From CAWEQW01 sp963811365 (GTDB lineage Bacteria > Actinomycetota > Actinomycetes > Propionibacteriales > Nocardioidaceae), in NCBI GenBank assembly GCA_963811365.1, contig CAWEQW010000012.1:124001-188000 (forward strand): DNA of 64,000 bases, written 5' to 3'. This document shows positions 1-8,970 of this stretch, in pieces; the stretch's first letter is position 1; every line of letters begins with the position of its first letter. The notes under the pieces were generated by a model that had not been told where the DNA came from, did not search any database, and saw nothing but the letters and a program-made list of their open reading frames with translations. The translations under genes and the position numbers were made by a program.

Positions 1-209
1 GACACCTCGCCGACGAGGTGCCGCGAGCTGCGGTGCAGGCCCACCCAGGCGAGCCGGACCGATGCCTCGGACTCCGCGTCCGGTCCCCAGAGGCGGGCGT
101 CGCGGTCGAAGAGCCGGCTGGCGAACTGCTCCTTGACGAGGCCGGGAACGTGCTCGGCGACGGCGTCGGCGGCGGCCCCCGTGGCGGTCACCTCCAGGGC
201 GTCGGTCAC
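1..209 (-). CDS. pgi: Glucose-6-phosphate isomerase, N-terminal fragment
   Basis: About the first 69 codons of an isomerase that interconverts glucose-6-phosphate and fructose-6-phosphate in the cytoplasm; the gene runs off the left edge. The visible N-terminus contains the stretch FASRLFDRDARLWGPDAE followed by SVRLAWVGLH, typical of actinobacterial Pgi. The GTG start overlaps the tal stop as GTGA (positions 206-209), so it is translationally coupled to tal. The order tkt-tal-pgi is the usual actinobacterial pentose-phosphate operon, normally followed by zwf, opcA and pgl outside this window. The assignment rests on the N-terminus and the neighbourhood only. Confidence 0.8.
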   Translation of the reverse strand, partial: MTDALEVTATGAAADAVAEHVPGLVKEQFASRLFDRDARLWGPDAESEASVRLAWVGLHRSSRHLVGEV

Positions 210-1336
210 CGGCCGGCCTCCGTGTCGCCGCCGCGGGCCTTCTCGAGCTGTCCGCGGACCGTGTCACCGAGCTCGTGCCAGGAGACCACGAACTTGTCGA
301 CGCCCTCCTTCTCCAGGGTGGCGATGACGTCGTCGTAGTCGACTCCGGCCGCCGCCAGCCGGTCCATGACCGACCGGGCGTCGTCGTAGTTCCCGGTCAC
401 GGTGTCGCCGCGGACCTCGCCGTGGTCGGCGAAGGCGTGCAGCGTCTTCTCCGGCATCGTGTTGACGGTCTCGGCCACCACCAGCTCCGAGACGTACAGC
501 GTGTCGTCGTACTCCGGGTTCTTGACGCCGGTCGAGGCCCACAGCGGTCGCTGGAGGTTGGCGCCCTCGGCCTTCAGCGCCGTGAAGCGGTCGTCGCTGA
601 AGACGTCCTCGAACGCCTGGTAGGCGAGCCGCGCGTTGGCGACCGCGGCCTTGCCCTTGAGGTCGGCGGCGTCCGCGGCGTCGCTCGCGTCGAGCCGCTT
701 GTCGATCTCGGTGTCGACCCGCGAGACGAAGAACGACGCCACCGACTGGATCTTGCTGAGGTCCTCGCCGTTGTCGCGGGCCTGCTCGAGGCCGGCGAGG
801 TAGGCGTCCATCACGCCGCGGTAGCGCTCCAGGCCGAAGATCAGCGTGACGTTGACGCTGATGCCGGTGGCCAGCGTCGCGGTGATCGCAGGCAGGCCCT
901 CGGTGGTCGCCGGGATCTTGATGAACAGGTTGGGCCGGTCGACGGCCTTCCACAGCTTGTTCGCCATCGTCACGGTGGCGTCGGTGTCGAAGGCGATGTC
1001 GGGGGAGACCTCGATCGAGACCCGGCCGTCCCGGCCGCCTGTGGCGTCGAACGTCTCCATGAGCACGTCGCAGGCGTCGCGTACGTCGGTCGTGGTGATC
1101 TCGAAGATCGCCTCCTCGACGTCCTCGACGCGCTCGGCGAGCTCGCGCACCTGGGCGTCGTACCGCTCGCCGTCGCTGAGCGCCGCGGCGAAGATCGTGG
1201 GGTTGGTCGTCACCCCCACCACCGAGCTGTTCTTCACCAGGTCCACGAGGTTCCCGGTCTCGATGCGTTCCCTGGACAGGTCGTCCAGCCAGATGGACAC
1301 TCCTGCGTCGGCAAGAGCCTTGAGGCGGTTCGACAT
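206..1336 (-). CDS. tal: Transaldolase
   Basis: 376-residue transaldolase that transfers a dihydroxyacetone unit between sedoheptulose-7-phosphate and glyceraldehyde-3-phosphate in the non-oxidative pentose phosphate pathway. The N-terminal motif VGVTTNPTIF and the Schiff-base lysine region FIKIPATTEG are present; the length matches the longer actinobacterial type (about 370 residues). The ATG start at 1336 follows a GGGAGG ribosome-binding site. It lies 66 nt downstream of tkt and overlaps pgi by 4 bp, so the three genes are probably one operon. Confidence 0.95.
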   Translation of the reverse strand: MSNRLKALADAGVSIWLDDLSRERIETGNLVDLVKNSSVVGVTTNPTIFAAALSDGERYDAQVRELAERVEDVEEAIFEITTTDVRDACDVLMETFDATGGRDGRVSIEVSPDIAFDTDATVTMANKLWKAVDRPNLFIKIPATTEGLPAITATLATGISVNVTLIFGLERYRGVMDAYLAGLEQARDNGEDLSKIQSVASFFVSRVDTEIDKRLDASDAADAADLKGKAAVANARLAYQAFEDVFSDDRFTALKAEGANLQRPLWASTGVKNPEYDDTLYVSELVVAETVNTMPEKTLHAFADHGEVRGDTVTGNYDDARSVMDRLAAAGVDYDDVIATLEKEGVDKFVVSWHELGDTVRGQLEKARGGDTEAGR

Positions 1337-1402
1337 CGGTACCTCCCGGGGTCGGTGTGAGGGTCGGGTCAGAAGGTGGGCGAGACGGGCCCCGCCCTGG
1401 GG

Positions 1403-3517
1403 TCAAGCGCGCAGGGCCGCCACGCATTCCTGCGCCGCCAGCGCGACGGCGTCGGCCGTGATCCCGAACTCGCGGTAGATCGTCGCGAAGTCCGCGGACG
1501 CCCCGAAGTGGTCCAGCGAGACGATCCGGCCGTGCTCGCCGACGACCTCGCGCCAGCCGAGCGCGACGCCGGCCTCGACGCTGACCCGGGCCTTGACGAT
1601 GGGCGGCAGCACGGTGTCGCGGTAGGACTGCTCCTGGGCGTCGAACCACTCCCGGCACGGCATCGAGACGACGCGCGCGTCGATGCCCTGCTCCGCGAGC
1701 ATGGTGCGGGCGGCGACCGCGAGCTGCACCTCGGAGCCGGTGCCGATGAGGATGACGTCGGGGGAGCCGCTCTCTGCGTCGACGAGCACGTAGCCGCCCT
1801 TCGCGACGTGCTCGGTGTCGGCGAAGCCGTCGGTGCCGCGCGGCAGGACCGGGACGTTCTGCCGGGTCAGCGCGAGCCCGGTCGGGCGGTCCGCGTGCGA
1901 CAGGACCGTCTGCCAGGCCGCGACGGTCTCGTTGGCGTCCGCCGGGCGTACGACGTCCAGCCCGGGGATCGCGCGCAGCGCCGCGAGGTGCTCGACCGGC
2001 TGGTGCGTCGGGCCGTCCTCGCCGAGCCCGATCGAGTCGTGGGTCCACACGTAGGTGACCGGCAGCCGCATCAGCGACGCCAGCCGCACCGCGGGACGCA
2101 TGTAGTCGGAGAACACCAGGAAGGTGCCGCCGTAGACGCGGGTGCCGCCGTGCAGCGCGATCCCGTTCATGATCGAGCCCATGGCGTGCTCGCGGATGCC
2201 GAAGTGCAGCACCCGGCCGTACTCGTCGCCGGAGAAGTCCTTGGTGGAGAGCTCCTCGGGAATGAACGAGGGCTGGTCCTTCGGGGTGGTGTTGTTGGAC
2301 TCCGCCAGGTCCGCGGAGCCGCCCCAGAGCTCGGGCAGCACCGGCGCGAGCGCGGTGAGCACCTCGCCGGACGCCTTGCGGGTGGCCATCCCCTTCTCGT
2401 CGGCCGGGAACGTCGGGAGCGCCGCCGTCCAGCCGTCGGGGAGCGTGCGGGAGCGCATCCGGGTGAACAGCGCCACCGCGTCGGCGTTCTCCTCGCGTGC
2501 CGACCACGCCTCGAGCTCCTGCTGCCAGGCCGCCTGCGCCTCCTTGCCGCGGCGCTGGGCGCTGCGGGTGTGCTCGAGCACGTCCGCGGGGACCTCGAAG
2601 GTCTGCTCCGGGTCGAAGCCGAGGACCTTCTTGGTGGCCGCGACCTCGTCGGCGCCGAGCGCGGAGCCGTGCGCCTTCCCGGTGCCCTGGGCGTGCGGCG
2701 CCGGCCAGGCGATGACGGTCTTGAGCGCGATGAACGACGGCCGGTCGGTGATCTCCCGCGCGGCCCGGATCGCGTCGTACAGGGCCTCGACGTCCTCGAC
2801 GTACTCCTTGCCGTCGTTGGTCCAGTCGAGGCGCTGGACGTGCCAGCCGTAGGCCTCGTAGCGCGCCGCCACGTCCTCGCTCAAGGCGATGTCGGTGTCG
2901 CCCTCGATGGAGATGTCGTTGTCGTCGTAGATGAGGGTGAGGTTGCCGAGCTGCTGGTGGCCGGCCAGCGACGAGGCCTCGCCGCTGACGCCCTCCTCCA
3001 GGTCGCCGTCGCTGCAGATCGCGTAGACGTGGTGGTCGAACAGGCTCTGCCCGGGCGCGGTCTCCGGGTCGAGCAGGCCGCGCTCTCGGCGCGCGGCCAT
3101 CGCCATGCCGACCGCGTTGGCGACCCCCTGGCCGAGCGGCCCCGTCGTGGTCTCGACACCCGCGGTGTGGCCGTACTCGGGATGCCCCGGGGTCTTGCTG
3201 CCCCAGGTGCGCAGCGCCTTGAGGTCGTCGAGCTCGAGACCGAAGCCGGCCAGGTAGAGCTCGGTGTAGAGGGTGATGCTGCTGTGCCCGCAGGACAGCA
3301 CGAACCGGTCCCGGCCCGCCCAGTCGGGGTCGGCCGGGTTGTGCCGCATCACCTTCTGGAACAGCAGGTAGGCGACCGGGGCGAGGCTCATCGCGGTGCC
3401 CGGGTGGCCGTTGCCGACCTTCTGCACCGCGTCCATCGCCAGCACCCGGGCCGTGTCGACGGCGCGGCGGTCCAGGTCGGTCCAGTCCAACTGCTCGAGC
3501 GTGGTCGAGGTGCTCAC
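1403..3517 (-). CDS. tkt: Transketolase
   Basis: 704-residue thiamine-diphosphate enzyme moving two-carbon units between pentose phosphates in the cytoplasm. The N-terminal domain shows GHPGTAMSLAP, and the ThDP/Mg-binding stretch SDGDLEEGVSGEAS is intact; the pyrimidine-binding middle domain has GIREHAMGSIMNG, and the C-terminal domain ends in QECVAALRA. Length is normal for the family. The GTG start (STSTTLEQLDW) is preceded by an AGAGGAA Shine-Dalgarno. It is the first gene of the tkt-tal-pgi run and is transcribed divergently from ctaB. Confidence 0.96.
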   Translation of the reverse strand: MSTSTTLEQLDWTDLDRRAVDTARVLAMDAVQKVGNGHPGTAMSLAPVAYLLFQKVMRHNPADPDWAGRDRFVLSCGHSSITLYTELYLAGFGLELDDLKALRTWGSKTPGHPEYGHTAGVETTTGPLGQGVANAVGMAMAARRERGLLDPETAPGQSLFDHHVYAICSDGDLEEGVSGEASSLAGHQQLGNLTLIYDDNDISIEGDTDIALSEDVAARYEAYGWHVQRLDWTNDGKEYVEDVEALYDAIRAAREITDRPSFIALKTVIAWPAPHAQGTGKAHGSALGADEVAATKKVLGFDPEQTFEVPADVLEHTRSAQRRGKEAQAAWQQELEAWSAREENADAVALFTRMRSRTLPDGWTAALPTFPADEKGMATRKASGEVLTALAPVLPELWGGSADLAESNNTTPKDQPSFIPEELSTKDFSGDEYGRVLHFGIREHAMGSIMNGIALHGGTRVYGGTFLVFSDYMRPAVRLASLMRLPVTYVWTHDSIGLGEDGPTHQPVEHLAALRAIPGLDVVRPADANETVAAWQTVLSHADRPTGLALTRQNVPVLPRGTDGFADTEHVAKGGYVLVDAESGSPDVILIGTGSEVQLAVAARTMLAEQGIDARVVSMPCREWFDAQEQSYRDTVLPPIVKARVSVEAGVALGWREVVGEHGRIVSLDHFGASADFATIYREFGITADAVALAAQECVAALRA

Positions 3518-3822
3518 AGGCGTGCGTTCCTCTCAGAGCGGGCGGGGGCAGTGCCGAAGGGCTCACCGGCTAGTGCCACGCGCGGCGCCGACCTAAACGT
3601 GGTCATCTCCGGTCTGCGGCACACGGAGGCGAGCCTACTCACGCCGGGGGGCCACGGGCAGGGTGGCAGCGCAGGTCGCTCGGTGCACCGGACCGCGCGC
3701 CCCACCCGGATGAACGCGTGGTCGGCGCACTACACTCGGGCGTGCCCAGAAGGCGCCCCGGCTCGCGTCGCGTGCGACACGGACCCCGGACGGCGCCGCC
3801 GTCGTTCCCCGCGAGGTTCTTC
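3518..3822. promoter_or_regulatory. Divergent tkt/ctaB intergenic region
   Basis: A 305-bp gap between divergent tkt (minus) and ctaB (plus) that must hold both promoters. A TACACT hexamer at 3731-3736 (plus) is a plausible -10 for ctaB, and AGCCTA at 3632-3637 reads TAGGCT on the minus strand, a plausible -10 for tkt. No convincing -35 elements accompany them. No conserved coding frame was recognised; the in-frame upstream extension of ctaB to 3718 has non-family sequence. Confidence 0.35.
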
Positions 3823-4831
3823 TTGACCGCCGTCGATCCCCGAGTCGCAGTGTCGTCGCAGCTGTCCCCGAGCCGTCGGGCGACCCGACGAGCGACCGGC
3901 GGCGGGACCGACGGGGCGGCCGGGGCGGACGCCGGCAGGGCGACGGTGGCCGACGTGGTGTCGGCGTACGTCGGTCTCACGAAGCCGCGGATCATCGAGC
4001 TCCTGCTGCTGACCACCGTCCCGGTGATGTTCCTCGCCGAGCGTGGCGTCCCGCCCCTTGGCCTCGTCGTCGCGACGGTGCTGGGCGGGACGCTCTCGGC
4101 CGGCAGCGCCAACGCGCTCAACTGCGTCTACGACCGCGACATCGACGAGCGGATGCGCCGCACCCGGCGCCGGGCGCTGCCGCGGCACGTCGTGAGCCCG
4201 GCGTCCGCGCTCGTGTTCGGGCTCGCCCTCGGGGTGCTCTCGACGCTGATGCTCGGCCTGCTCGTGAACTGGCTGTCGGCCTGGCTGGCGCTGGCGGCGA
4301 ACGCGTTCTACGTCGTCGGCTACACGATGCTGCTCAAGCGCCGCACCACCCAGAACATCGTCTGGGGAGGCGCGGCCGGCTGCTTCCCGGCCCTGATCGG
4401 CTGGACCGCCGTGACCGGGCAGCTCGCCTGGGCGCCGGTCGTGCTGTTCCTCGTGGTGTTCTTCTGGACGCCCCCGCACTTCTGGGCGCTGGCGATCCGC
4501 TACCGGGAGGACTACGCGGCCGCCGACGTCCCGATGCTGCCGGTGAAGGCCGACGCGCTCACCGTCGCCCGCAAGATCGTGGCGTACTCGGTCGTGATGG
4601 TGGCCACCTCGCTGCTGCTGTGGCCGGTGGCCGGCACCGGCTGGTTCTACCCCGTGGTCGCCGGCGCGCTGGGCGCCGCCTTCCTGGTCGAGGCGCGGCG
4701 GCTGCTCGGCCGGGCCCGCGCGCAGCGACGACGTCGTCGACCTGCTGCCGATGCGGCTGTTCCACTGGTCGAACATGTACCTCTCGCTGCTCTTCGTAGC
4801 CGTCGCGCTGGACCCCCTGCTGACCCGGTGA
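3823..4831 (+). CDS. ctaB: Protoheme IX farnesyltransferase (frame disrupted once)
   Basis: Polytopic membrane UbiA-family prenyltransferase converting heme B to heme O for cytochrome oxidase; works with CtaA encoded nearby. Visible are LTKPRIIELLL, the Mg/diphosphate motif region NCVYDRDID and the second acidic loop near DYAAADVPMLPV. I chose the TTG at 3823 because LTAVDPR matches the usual N-terminus; GTG at 3850 is an alternative. Near 4727-4735 the frame shifts by one base, after which RLFHWSNMYLSLLFVAVALD, the conserved C-terminus, appears and ends at a TGA overlapping the next start as GTGA. Removing one base gives 335 residues, the normal length, so a sequence error is likelier than a real lesion. 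Confidence 0.9.
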
Positions 4832-5373
4832 CTCCCGCCGAGCTCGAGGCCGCGCGGGACCGCACCATCCCCGACGTGCTCGCCGACGGACTCGACGTGC
4901 TGTTCTGCGGCATCAACCCGGGGCTGTGGTCGGCGGCGACCGGTCACCACTTCGCCCGTCCCGGCAACCGCTTCTGGCCCGCGCTGCACCGCTCCGGCTT
5001 CACCGAGCGGCGGCTCGCCCCCTCCGAGCAGGAGTCACTCGTGGCGGCCGGGCTGGGGATCACCAACGTGGCGCCGCGAGCCACCGCCCGCGCGGACGAG
5101 CTCGCCTCGGCGGAGCTCGTGGCCGGTGGTCTCGCCCTGTGCGACAAGGTGCTGCGGCACCGGCCTCGCTGGCTGGCGGTGCTCGGCGTGACGGCCTACC
5201 GGGTCGCGTTCGCCGCGCCGAAGGCGACCGTCGGTGCCCAGGGTCCGGGGATCGGTGACACGCGGGTCTGGGTGCTGCCCAACCCCAGCGGGCTGAACGC
5301 GCACTGGTCGGCGTCGGCTCTCGCGGAGGCGTTCGGCGCGCTGCGCGTGGCCGCGCGCGGCGCCGGGCGGTAG
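4828..5373 (+). CDS. mug: Mismatch-specific uracil/thymine-DNA glycosylase (MUG family)
   Basis: 181-residue cytoplasmic base-excision-repair glycosylase of the MUG/TDG branch of the UDG superfamily. The active-site loop CGINPGLWSAATGHHFA, with the following PGNRFWPALH, and the distal NPSGLNAH loop are present, as expected for enzymes acting on G:U or G:T mispairs. The GTG start (TPAELEAARDRTIPDVLADG) overlaps the ctaB stop by 4 bp, so the two are co-translated. It happens to lie in the same frame as the 5' part of ctaB, giving the false appearance of a ctaB-mug fusion. Substrate preference cannot be read from the sequence. Confidence 0.85.
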   Translation: MTPAELEAARDRTIPDVLADGLDVLFCGINPGLWSAATGHHFARPGNRFWPALHRSGFTERRLAPSEQESLVAAGLGITNVAPRATARADELASAELVAGGLALCDKVLRHRPRWLAVLGVTAYRVAFAAPKATVGAQGPGIGDTRVWVLPNPSGLNAHWSASALAEAFGALRVAARGAGR

Positions 5374-5380
5374 TCGCTGG

Positions 5381-6346
5381 TCAGCGGGGCTCGGGGTCAG
5401 CCGCCCGCGGCGGCGCGGCGAGCCCCGGCACGGCCGCGGTGTCGCGCACCCGCACCGACACCAGCAGCCAGGTGATCGTCGCCGAGAGCAGCGCGGCGCC
5501 GAGCAGGTGCAGGGCCACCACGGCGACCGGCAGACCGGTGAAGTACTGGACGAAGCCCACCACCCCCTGGGCGAGCTCGACCGCGAGCAGCACCGTCGCG
5601 GCTCGGCGTGCCCGGTCCGGGGCGTCCACGGCGCGCAGCACCAGGACGGCGGCGACGGTGAGCCCGACCAGGAGGAACACCAGGTCGGTGTGCAGCTGGC
5701 TGAGCGCCCGGGGGTCGAGCCCGTTGCGGGGGGCGGACACGGCTCCCGCGTGCGGCCCGCTGCCGGTGACGACCGTGCCGGCGTACAGCACGCACCACCC
5801 GGCCAGGAAGGTGCCGCGGACCAGCCAGGCGACCTGGTCCGGCACCAGGGGCCGCGGCGGGCCGTCGCCCTCGTCGAGCCGGCGCAGCAGCACCACCGCG
5901 ACGCCGATCATCGCCATCGAGACCAGCAGGTGGAAGGCGACGATCCACGGGTTCAGGTGGGTCAGCACCGTGACTCCGCCGATCACCGCCTGGGCGGGTA
6001 CGCCGAGGGCGAGCACCAGCGAGAGCCGGACCAGCGACCGGCGGCCGAGGCGGAGGGCCGCCACGAACGTGGCGATCGCCACGGCGGCCAGCACGAAGGT
6101 GATCATCCGGTTGCTGAACTCCACGACGCCGTGCACGCCGAGCGCCCGGTGCGGCACGAACGAGCCGGCCTCGCACCGCGGCCAGGTCGGGCAGCCCAGC
6201 CCGGAGCCGGTGAGCCGGACCACGCCGCCGGTGACCACGATCAGCATGTTCACGGCGAGCGACGCCCAGGCAAGCGGCCGGATCCATCGAGCGGCCCAGC
6301 TGGCCGGCCGGGTGGCGGGCAGGTCTGCCGCGCGGGTATCGCTCAT
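5381..6346 (-). CDS. ctaA: Heme A synthase (COX15/CtaA family)
   Basis: 321-residue integral membrane oxidase making heme A from heme O for aa3-type cytochrome oxidase. Eight hydrophobic segments are apparent, with family signatures GGVVRLTGSGLGCPTWP, the heme-ligand region HRALGVHGVVEFSNR, LNPWIVAFHLL, SQLHTDLVF and VALHLLGAA. The paired-cysteine loop (CPTWPRC) is conserved. The ATG at 6346 (SDTRAADLPATRP) is preferred; the frame is open further upstream but overlaps the ABC permease. It starts 2 nt after the permease stop, so it is probably translated from the same transcript. Confidence 0.92.
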   Translation of the reverse strand: MSDTRAADLPATRPASWAARWIRPLAWASLAVNMLIVVTGGVVRLTGSGLGCPTWPRCEAGSFVPHRALGVHGVVEFSNRMITFVLAAVAIATFVAALRLGRRSLVRLSLVLALGVPAQAVIGGVTVLTHLNPWIVAFHLLVSMAMIGVAVVLLRRLDEGDGPPRPLVPDQVAWLVRGTFLAGWCVLYAGTVVTGSGPHAGAVSAPRNGLDPRALSQLHTDLVFLLVGLTVAAVLVLRAVDAPDRARRAATVLLAVELAQGVVGFVQYFTGLPVAVVALHLLGAALLSATITWLLVSVRVRDTAAVPGLAAPPRAADPEPR

Positions 6347-6348
6347 GG

Positions 6349-7155
6349 TCACTCCCACGCGAAGGTGCGGGCGGTCAGGACGGTGCCGACGACCGCCCAC
6401 CCGGCGAGCACCGCCAGGTCGAGGAACGGGACGGCGCCGTCGAGCAGCGCGACGCGCATGCCGGAGCCGAGCGCCCCCGAGGGCAGCAGCCGGAGCACCC
6501 CGCCGGCCGGGCCGTACGACGTGGTCGGGAAGACGACCGCGCCGCCGGCGAGGAGCAGCAGGTAGATCAGGTTCGCGGCCGCAAGCGTCGCCTCGGCGCG
6601 CAGCGCCCCGGCGATGAACAGGCCCCAGGAGGCGAAGGCGGCGCTGCCCAGCACGACCGTGAGGACCGCGCCCAGCACCCCGGCCGGGGTGAGGGTCGGC
6701 GACCAGCCGAGCAGCACGGCCACGACCGAGATCACCGCGATCTGCAGCACCTCGACGAACAGCAGCGCGCCCACCTTGCCGCCGAGCAGCCCGGCCCGGG
6801 GGAGCGGCGAGGCGCCCAGCCGCTTGAGCACCCCGTAGCGCCGCTCGAAGCCGGTCGTGATCGCCAGGGACGTGAAGCTGGTCGACATCACCGCGAGCGC
6901 GAGCACGCCGGGGGTCAGCGTGTCCACGGGGCTGTGCGGGAAGGAGATGTCGAGGTGGTCGGCGGCGAGGATGCCCCCGACCAGCACGATCAGCGGGATG
7001 ACGAGGGCGAGCAGCAGCTGCTCGCCGTTGCGCAGCAGCAGCCGGGTCTCCATCCGCGCCTGCGCGAGGATCTGCCGGCCGAGCGGCGCGGCTCCCGGCG
7101 CGGGCACGAACGTGCCCGGCGACGGGGCCGAGGAAGCTGCGGGTCCGGTGGTCAC
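6349..7155 (-). CDS. ABC-2 type transporter permease
   Basis: 268-residue membrane subunit of an ABC exporter. A cytoplasmic N-terminus is followed by about six transmembrane segments, and the loop GFERRYGVLKRLGASPLPR is the typical ABC2-membrane motif of drug/lipid exporters. The GTG start overlaps the ATPase stop by 4 bp (GTGA), so the two subunits are coupled. Exporter pairs of this kind sit next to ctaA in many actinobacteria; the substrate is unknown. Confidence 0.88.
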   Translation of the reverse strand: MTTGPAASSAPSPGTFVPAPGAAPLGRQILAQARMETRLLLRNGEQLLLALVIPLIVLVGGILAADHLDISFPHSPVDTLTPGVLALAVMSTSFTSLAITTGFERRYGVLKRLGASPLPRAGLLGGKVGALLFVEVLQIAVISVVAVLLGWSPTLTPAGVLGAVLTVVLGSAAFASWGLFIAGALRAEATLAAANLIYLLLLAGGAVVFPTTSYGPAGGVLRLLPSGALGSGMRVALLDGAVPFLDLAVLAGWAVVGTVLTARTFAWE

Positions 7156-8099
7156 GATCCGAGCTCCCGTCCGGTGATCTGCAAGAAGACGTCCTCGAGG
7201 GTGCGCTGGCCGAGGTTGAGCGACTCCGGCAGCACCCCCGTCTCCTCGCACCACGCCGAGACCTTGGCGAGCGTCGTCGCGTCGGCGGGGCCGGTGACCA
7301 GCAGGCTGTGCGCGTTGACCACCTGCACCTCGGTCTGCTCGCCGAGCGCCGCCCTCAGCGACACCGGCGCCTCGGGCGGGAAGGGCTCGGTGACGACCAG
7401 CCGGATGGTGCTCTCGGAGCCGCCGCGGGTCAGGTCGAAGGGTGACCCGGAGGCGATCAGCCGACCGTGGTCGATGACGTGCACCCGGTCGGCCAGCCGC
7501 TCGGCCTCCTCCATGTAGTGCGTGGTCAGCACGATCGTGACCCCGTCGCCGCGCATCTCCTCCAGCAGCGCCCAGGTGTCGCGGCGGGCCTGCGGGTCCA
7601 TGCCCGCGGTGGGCTCGTCGACGAAGACCAGCTCGGGTCGGCCGACCACCGCCATCGCCAGCGCGAGTCGCTGCTGCTGACCGCCTGAGAGCCTGCGGTA
7701 CGGCGTCCGCCCGCACGACGCGAGCCCGAGCCGCTCGACCAGCATCGGCACCGGCAGCGGGTGCGCGTGCAGCGACGCCATGTGCCGCAGCATCTCCTCG
7801 GCGCGCACGCCCGACCACGCGCCACCGGACTGCAGCATCACGCCGATCCGCGGCAGCAGCGCACGGCGCTGCGCCTGGGGGTCGAGCCCGAGAACCCGCA
7901 CCCGCCCGGCCTGGGGTCGCCGGTAGCCCTCGCAGGTCTCGAGCGTGGTCGTCTTGCCCGCGCCGTTGGGGCCGAGCACCGCGGTGATGCTGCCGCGCTC
8001 GACGCGGAGCCCGAGCCCGTCGACCGCCACCGTGTCGCCGTACCTCATCGTGAGGTCCTCGACGACCACCGCGGGCTCGGAGGTCGGTGTGGAGGTCAC
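7152..8099 (-). CDS. ABC transporter ATP-binding protein (DrrA-like)
   Basis: 315-residue ATPase partner of the downstream permease. Walker A is GPNGAGKTT, the signature is LSGGQQQRLALAMA, and Walker B is LVFVDEPTAGMDPQARR. A C-terminal extension of about 80 residues after the ABC domain resembles the DrrA-type accessory domain. The GTG start at 8099 faces sufR across a short intergenic region (8100-8187), so its promoter lies beside the presumed SufR operator. Drug, lipid or antibiotic export is typical for the family; the substrate is not predictable. Confidence 0.88.
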   Translation of the reverse strand: MTSTPTSEPAVVVEDLTMRYGDTVAVDGLGLRVERGSITAVLGPNGAGKTTTLETCEGYRRPQAGRVRVLGLDPQAQRRALLPRIGVMLQSGGAWSGVRAEEMLRHMASLHAHPLPVPMLVERLGLASCGRTPYRRLSGGQQQRLALAMAVVGRPELVFVDEPTAGMDPQARRDTWALLEEMRGDGVTIVLTTHYMEEAERLADRVHVIDHGRLIASGSPFDLTRGGSESTIRLVVTEPFPPEAPVSLRAALGEQTEVQVVNAHSLLVTGPADATTLAKVSAWCEETGVLPESLNLGQRTLEDVFLQITGRELGS

Positions 8100-8136
8100 C
8101 CGTCGAGTGTAGGAACCAGGCGCGGTCGCGGCGGGC

Positions 8137-8170
8137 TTAGGCGAGCCTTATTTGAATGGGAGGCCCCATT
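8137..8170. promoter_or_regulatory. Presumed sufR operator with an adjacent iron-box-like palindrome
   Basis: Two palindromes sit side by side in the sufR/ABC intergenic region. AATGGG-AGGC-CCCATT at 8155-8170 is a perfect 6-bp inverted repeat with a 4-bp spacer; it lies just upstream of a -10-like CACACT (8176-8181) that is 6 nt before the sufR GTG. TTAGGCGAGCCTTA at 8137-8150 resembles the first part of the DtxR/IdeR iron box. An autoregulatory SufR site plus iron control of the suf operon is an inference from position and symmetry. Confidence 0.5.
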
Positions 8171-8187
8171 AACGGCACACTCGTGTT

Positions 8188-8970
8188 GTGGAAATCGACG
8201 AGGCGGCTCACTCGGCAGAGAGCCCGACGCGCGAGCGCGTGGCCCGGTCGATCCTCGAGCTCGGGCCGAGCACGGCCGCGAGCCTCGCGGAACGACTGGA
8301 CCTGACCGCGGCGGCCGTCCGACGCCACCTCGACCACCTCGCCGCCGAGGGGGTCGTGGAGGTGCGCCGCCCGCGCACCCAGGCCGCCCGCGGGCGCGGT
8401 CGTCCCGCGAAGGTGTTCGCGCTCACCGAGGCCGGCCGCGACCGGTTCGACCAGCAGTACGACGACCTGGCCGCCCAGGCGCTGCGCTTCCTCGCCGAGA
8501 CCGGCGGCGAGCAGGCGGTCGGCGCGTTCGCCCGCCGCCGCGTCGAGGACCTCGAGAGGCGCTACCGCGCGGTCGTGGCCGCCCGGCCCGCGCTGGTCCC
8601 GGCCGAGGCCCTCGCGGAGGCTCTGACGCAGGGCGGCTACGCTGCCTCGGTGCGCAGGGCGCCGCTGGGCGACCAGCTCTGCCAGCAGCACTGCCCGGTC
8701 GCGCACGTCGCGCACGAGTTCCCGCAGCTCTGCGAGGCGGAGACCGAGCTGATCGGTCGGCTCGTCGGACGGCACGTCCAGCGGCTGGCCACGATCGCGC
8801 ACGGCGACGGGGTGTGCACCACCTCGATCCCGGCACCCATGACAGCACCCGTTCCGGGGGCTGTGTCCGGGCCCGCCCCGGGCCCGCAGTCCCACGACTC
8901 CCGCACCACCCTTCGCACCGTCGTCCACGGGGGCGCGGCAGCACCGTCCGCACAGGAGAGGTTGAGCTGA
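8188..8970 (+). CDS. sufR: SufR-type Fe-S cluster-sensing transcriptional regulator
   Basis: 260-residue repressor expected to bind a [Fe-S] cluster and control the downstream suf operon. An N-terminal winged-helix domain (residues ~10-80, LAERLDLTAAAVRRHLDHL) is followed by a basic hinge. The cysteine cluster LCQQHCPVAHVAHEFPQLC near residues 165-185 is the expected cluster-binding site. A further Cys occurs at GDGVCTT. The C-terminal ~45 residues are Pro/Ala-rich and probably disordered. The GTG start has no Shine-Dalgarno and may be leaderless. The stop overlaps the sufB start (TGATG), making it the first gene of the operon. Confidence 0.9.
   Translation: MEIDEAAHSAESPTRERVARSILELGPSTAASLAERLDLTAAAVRRHLDHLAAEGVVEVRRPRTQAARGRGRPAKVFALTEAGRDRFDQQYDDLAAQALRFLAETGGEQAVGAFARRRVEDLERRYRAVVAARPALVPAEALAEALTQGGYAASVRRAPLGDQLCQQHCPVAHVAHEFPQLCEAETELIGRLVGRHVQRLATIAHGDGVCTTSIPAPMTAPVPGAVSGPAPGPQSHDSRTTLRTVVHGGAAAPSAQERLS

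Noticed and set aside
264..3566. 1100-residue minus-strand open frame
   Set aside because: Arg/Pro/Gly-rich shadow of tkt and tal; both real genes lie in other frames with full family motifs.
3718..5373. Apparent single 551-residue CtaB-glycosylase fusion
   Set aside because: The conserved CtaB C-terminus and its stop are present in another frame, and the glycosylase has its own GTG start overlapping that stop; the fusion is produced by one indel.
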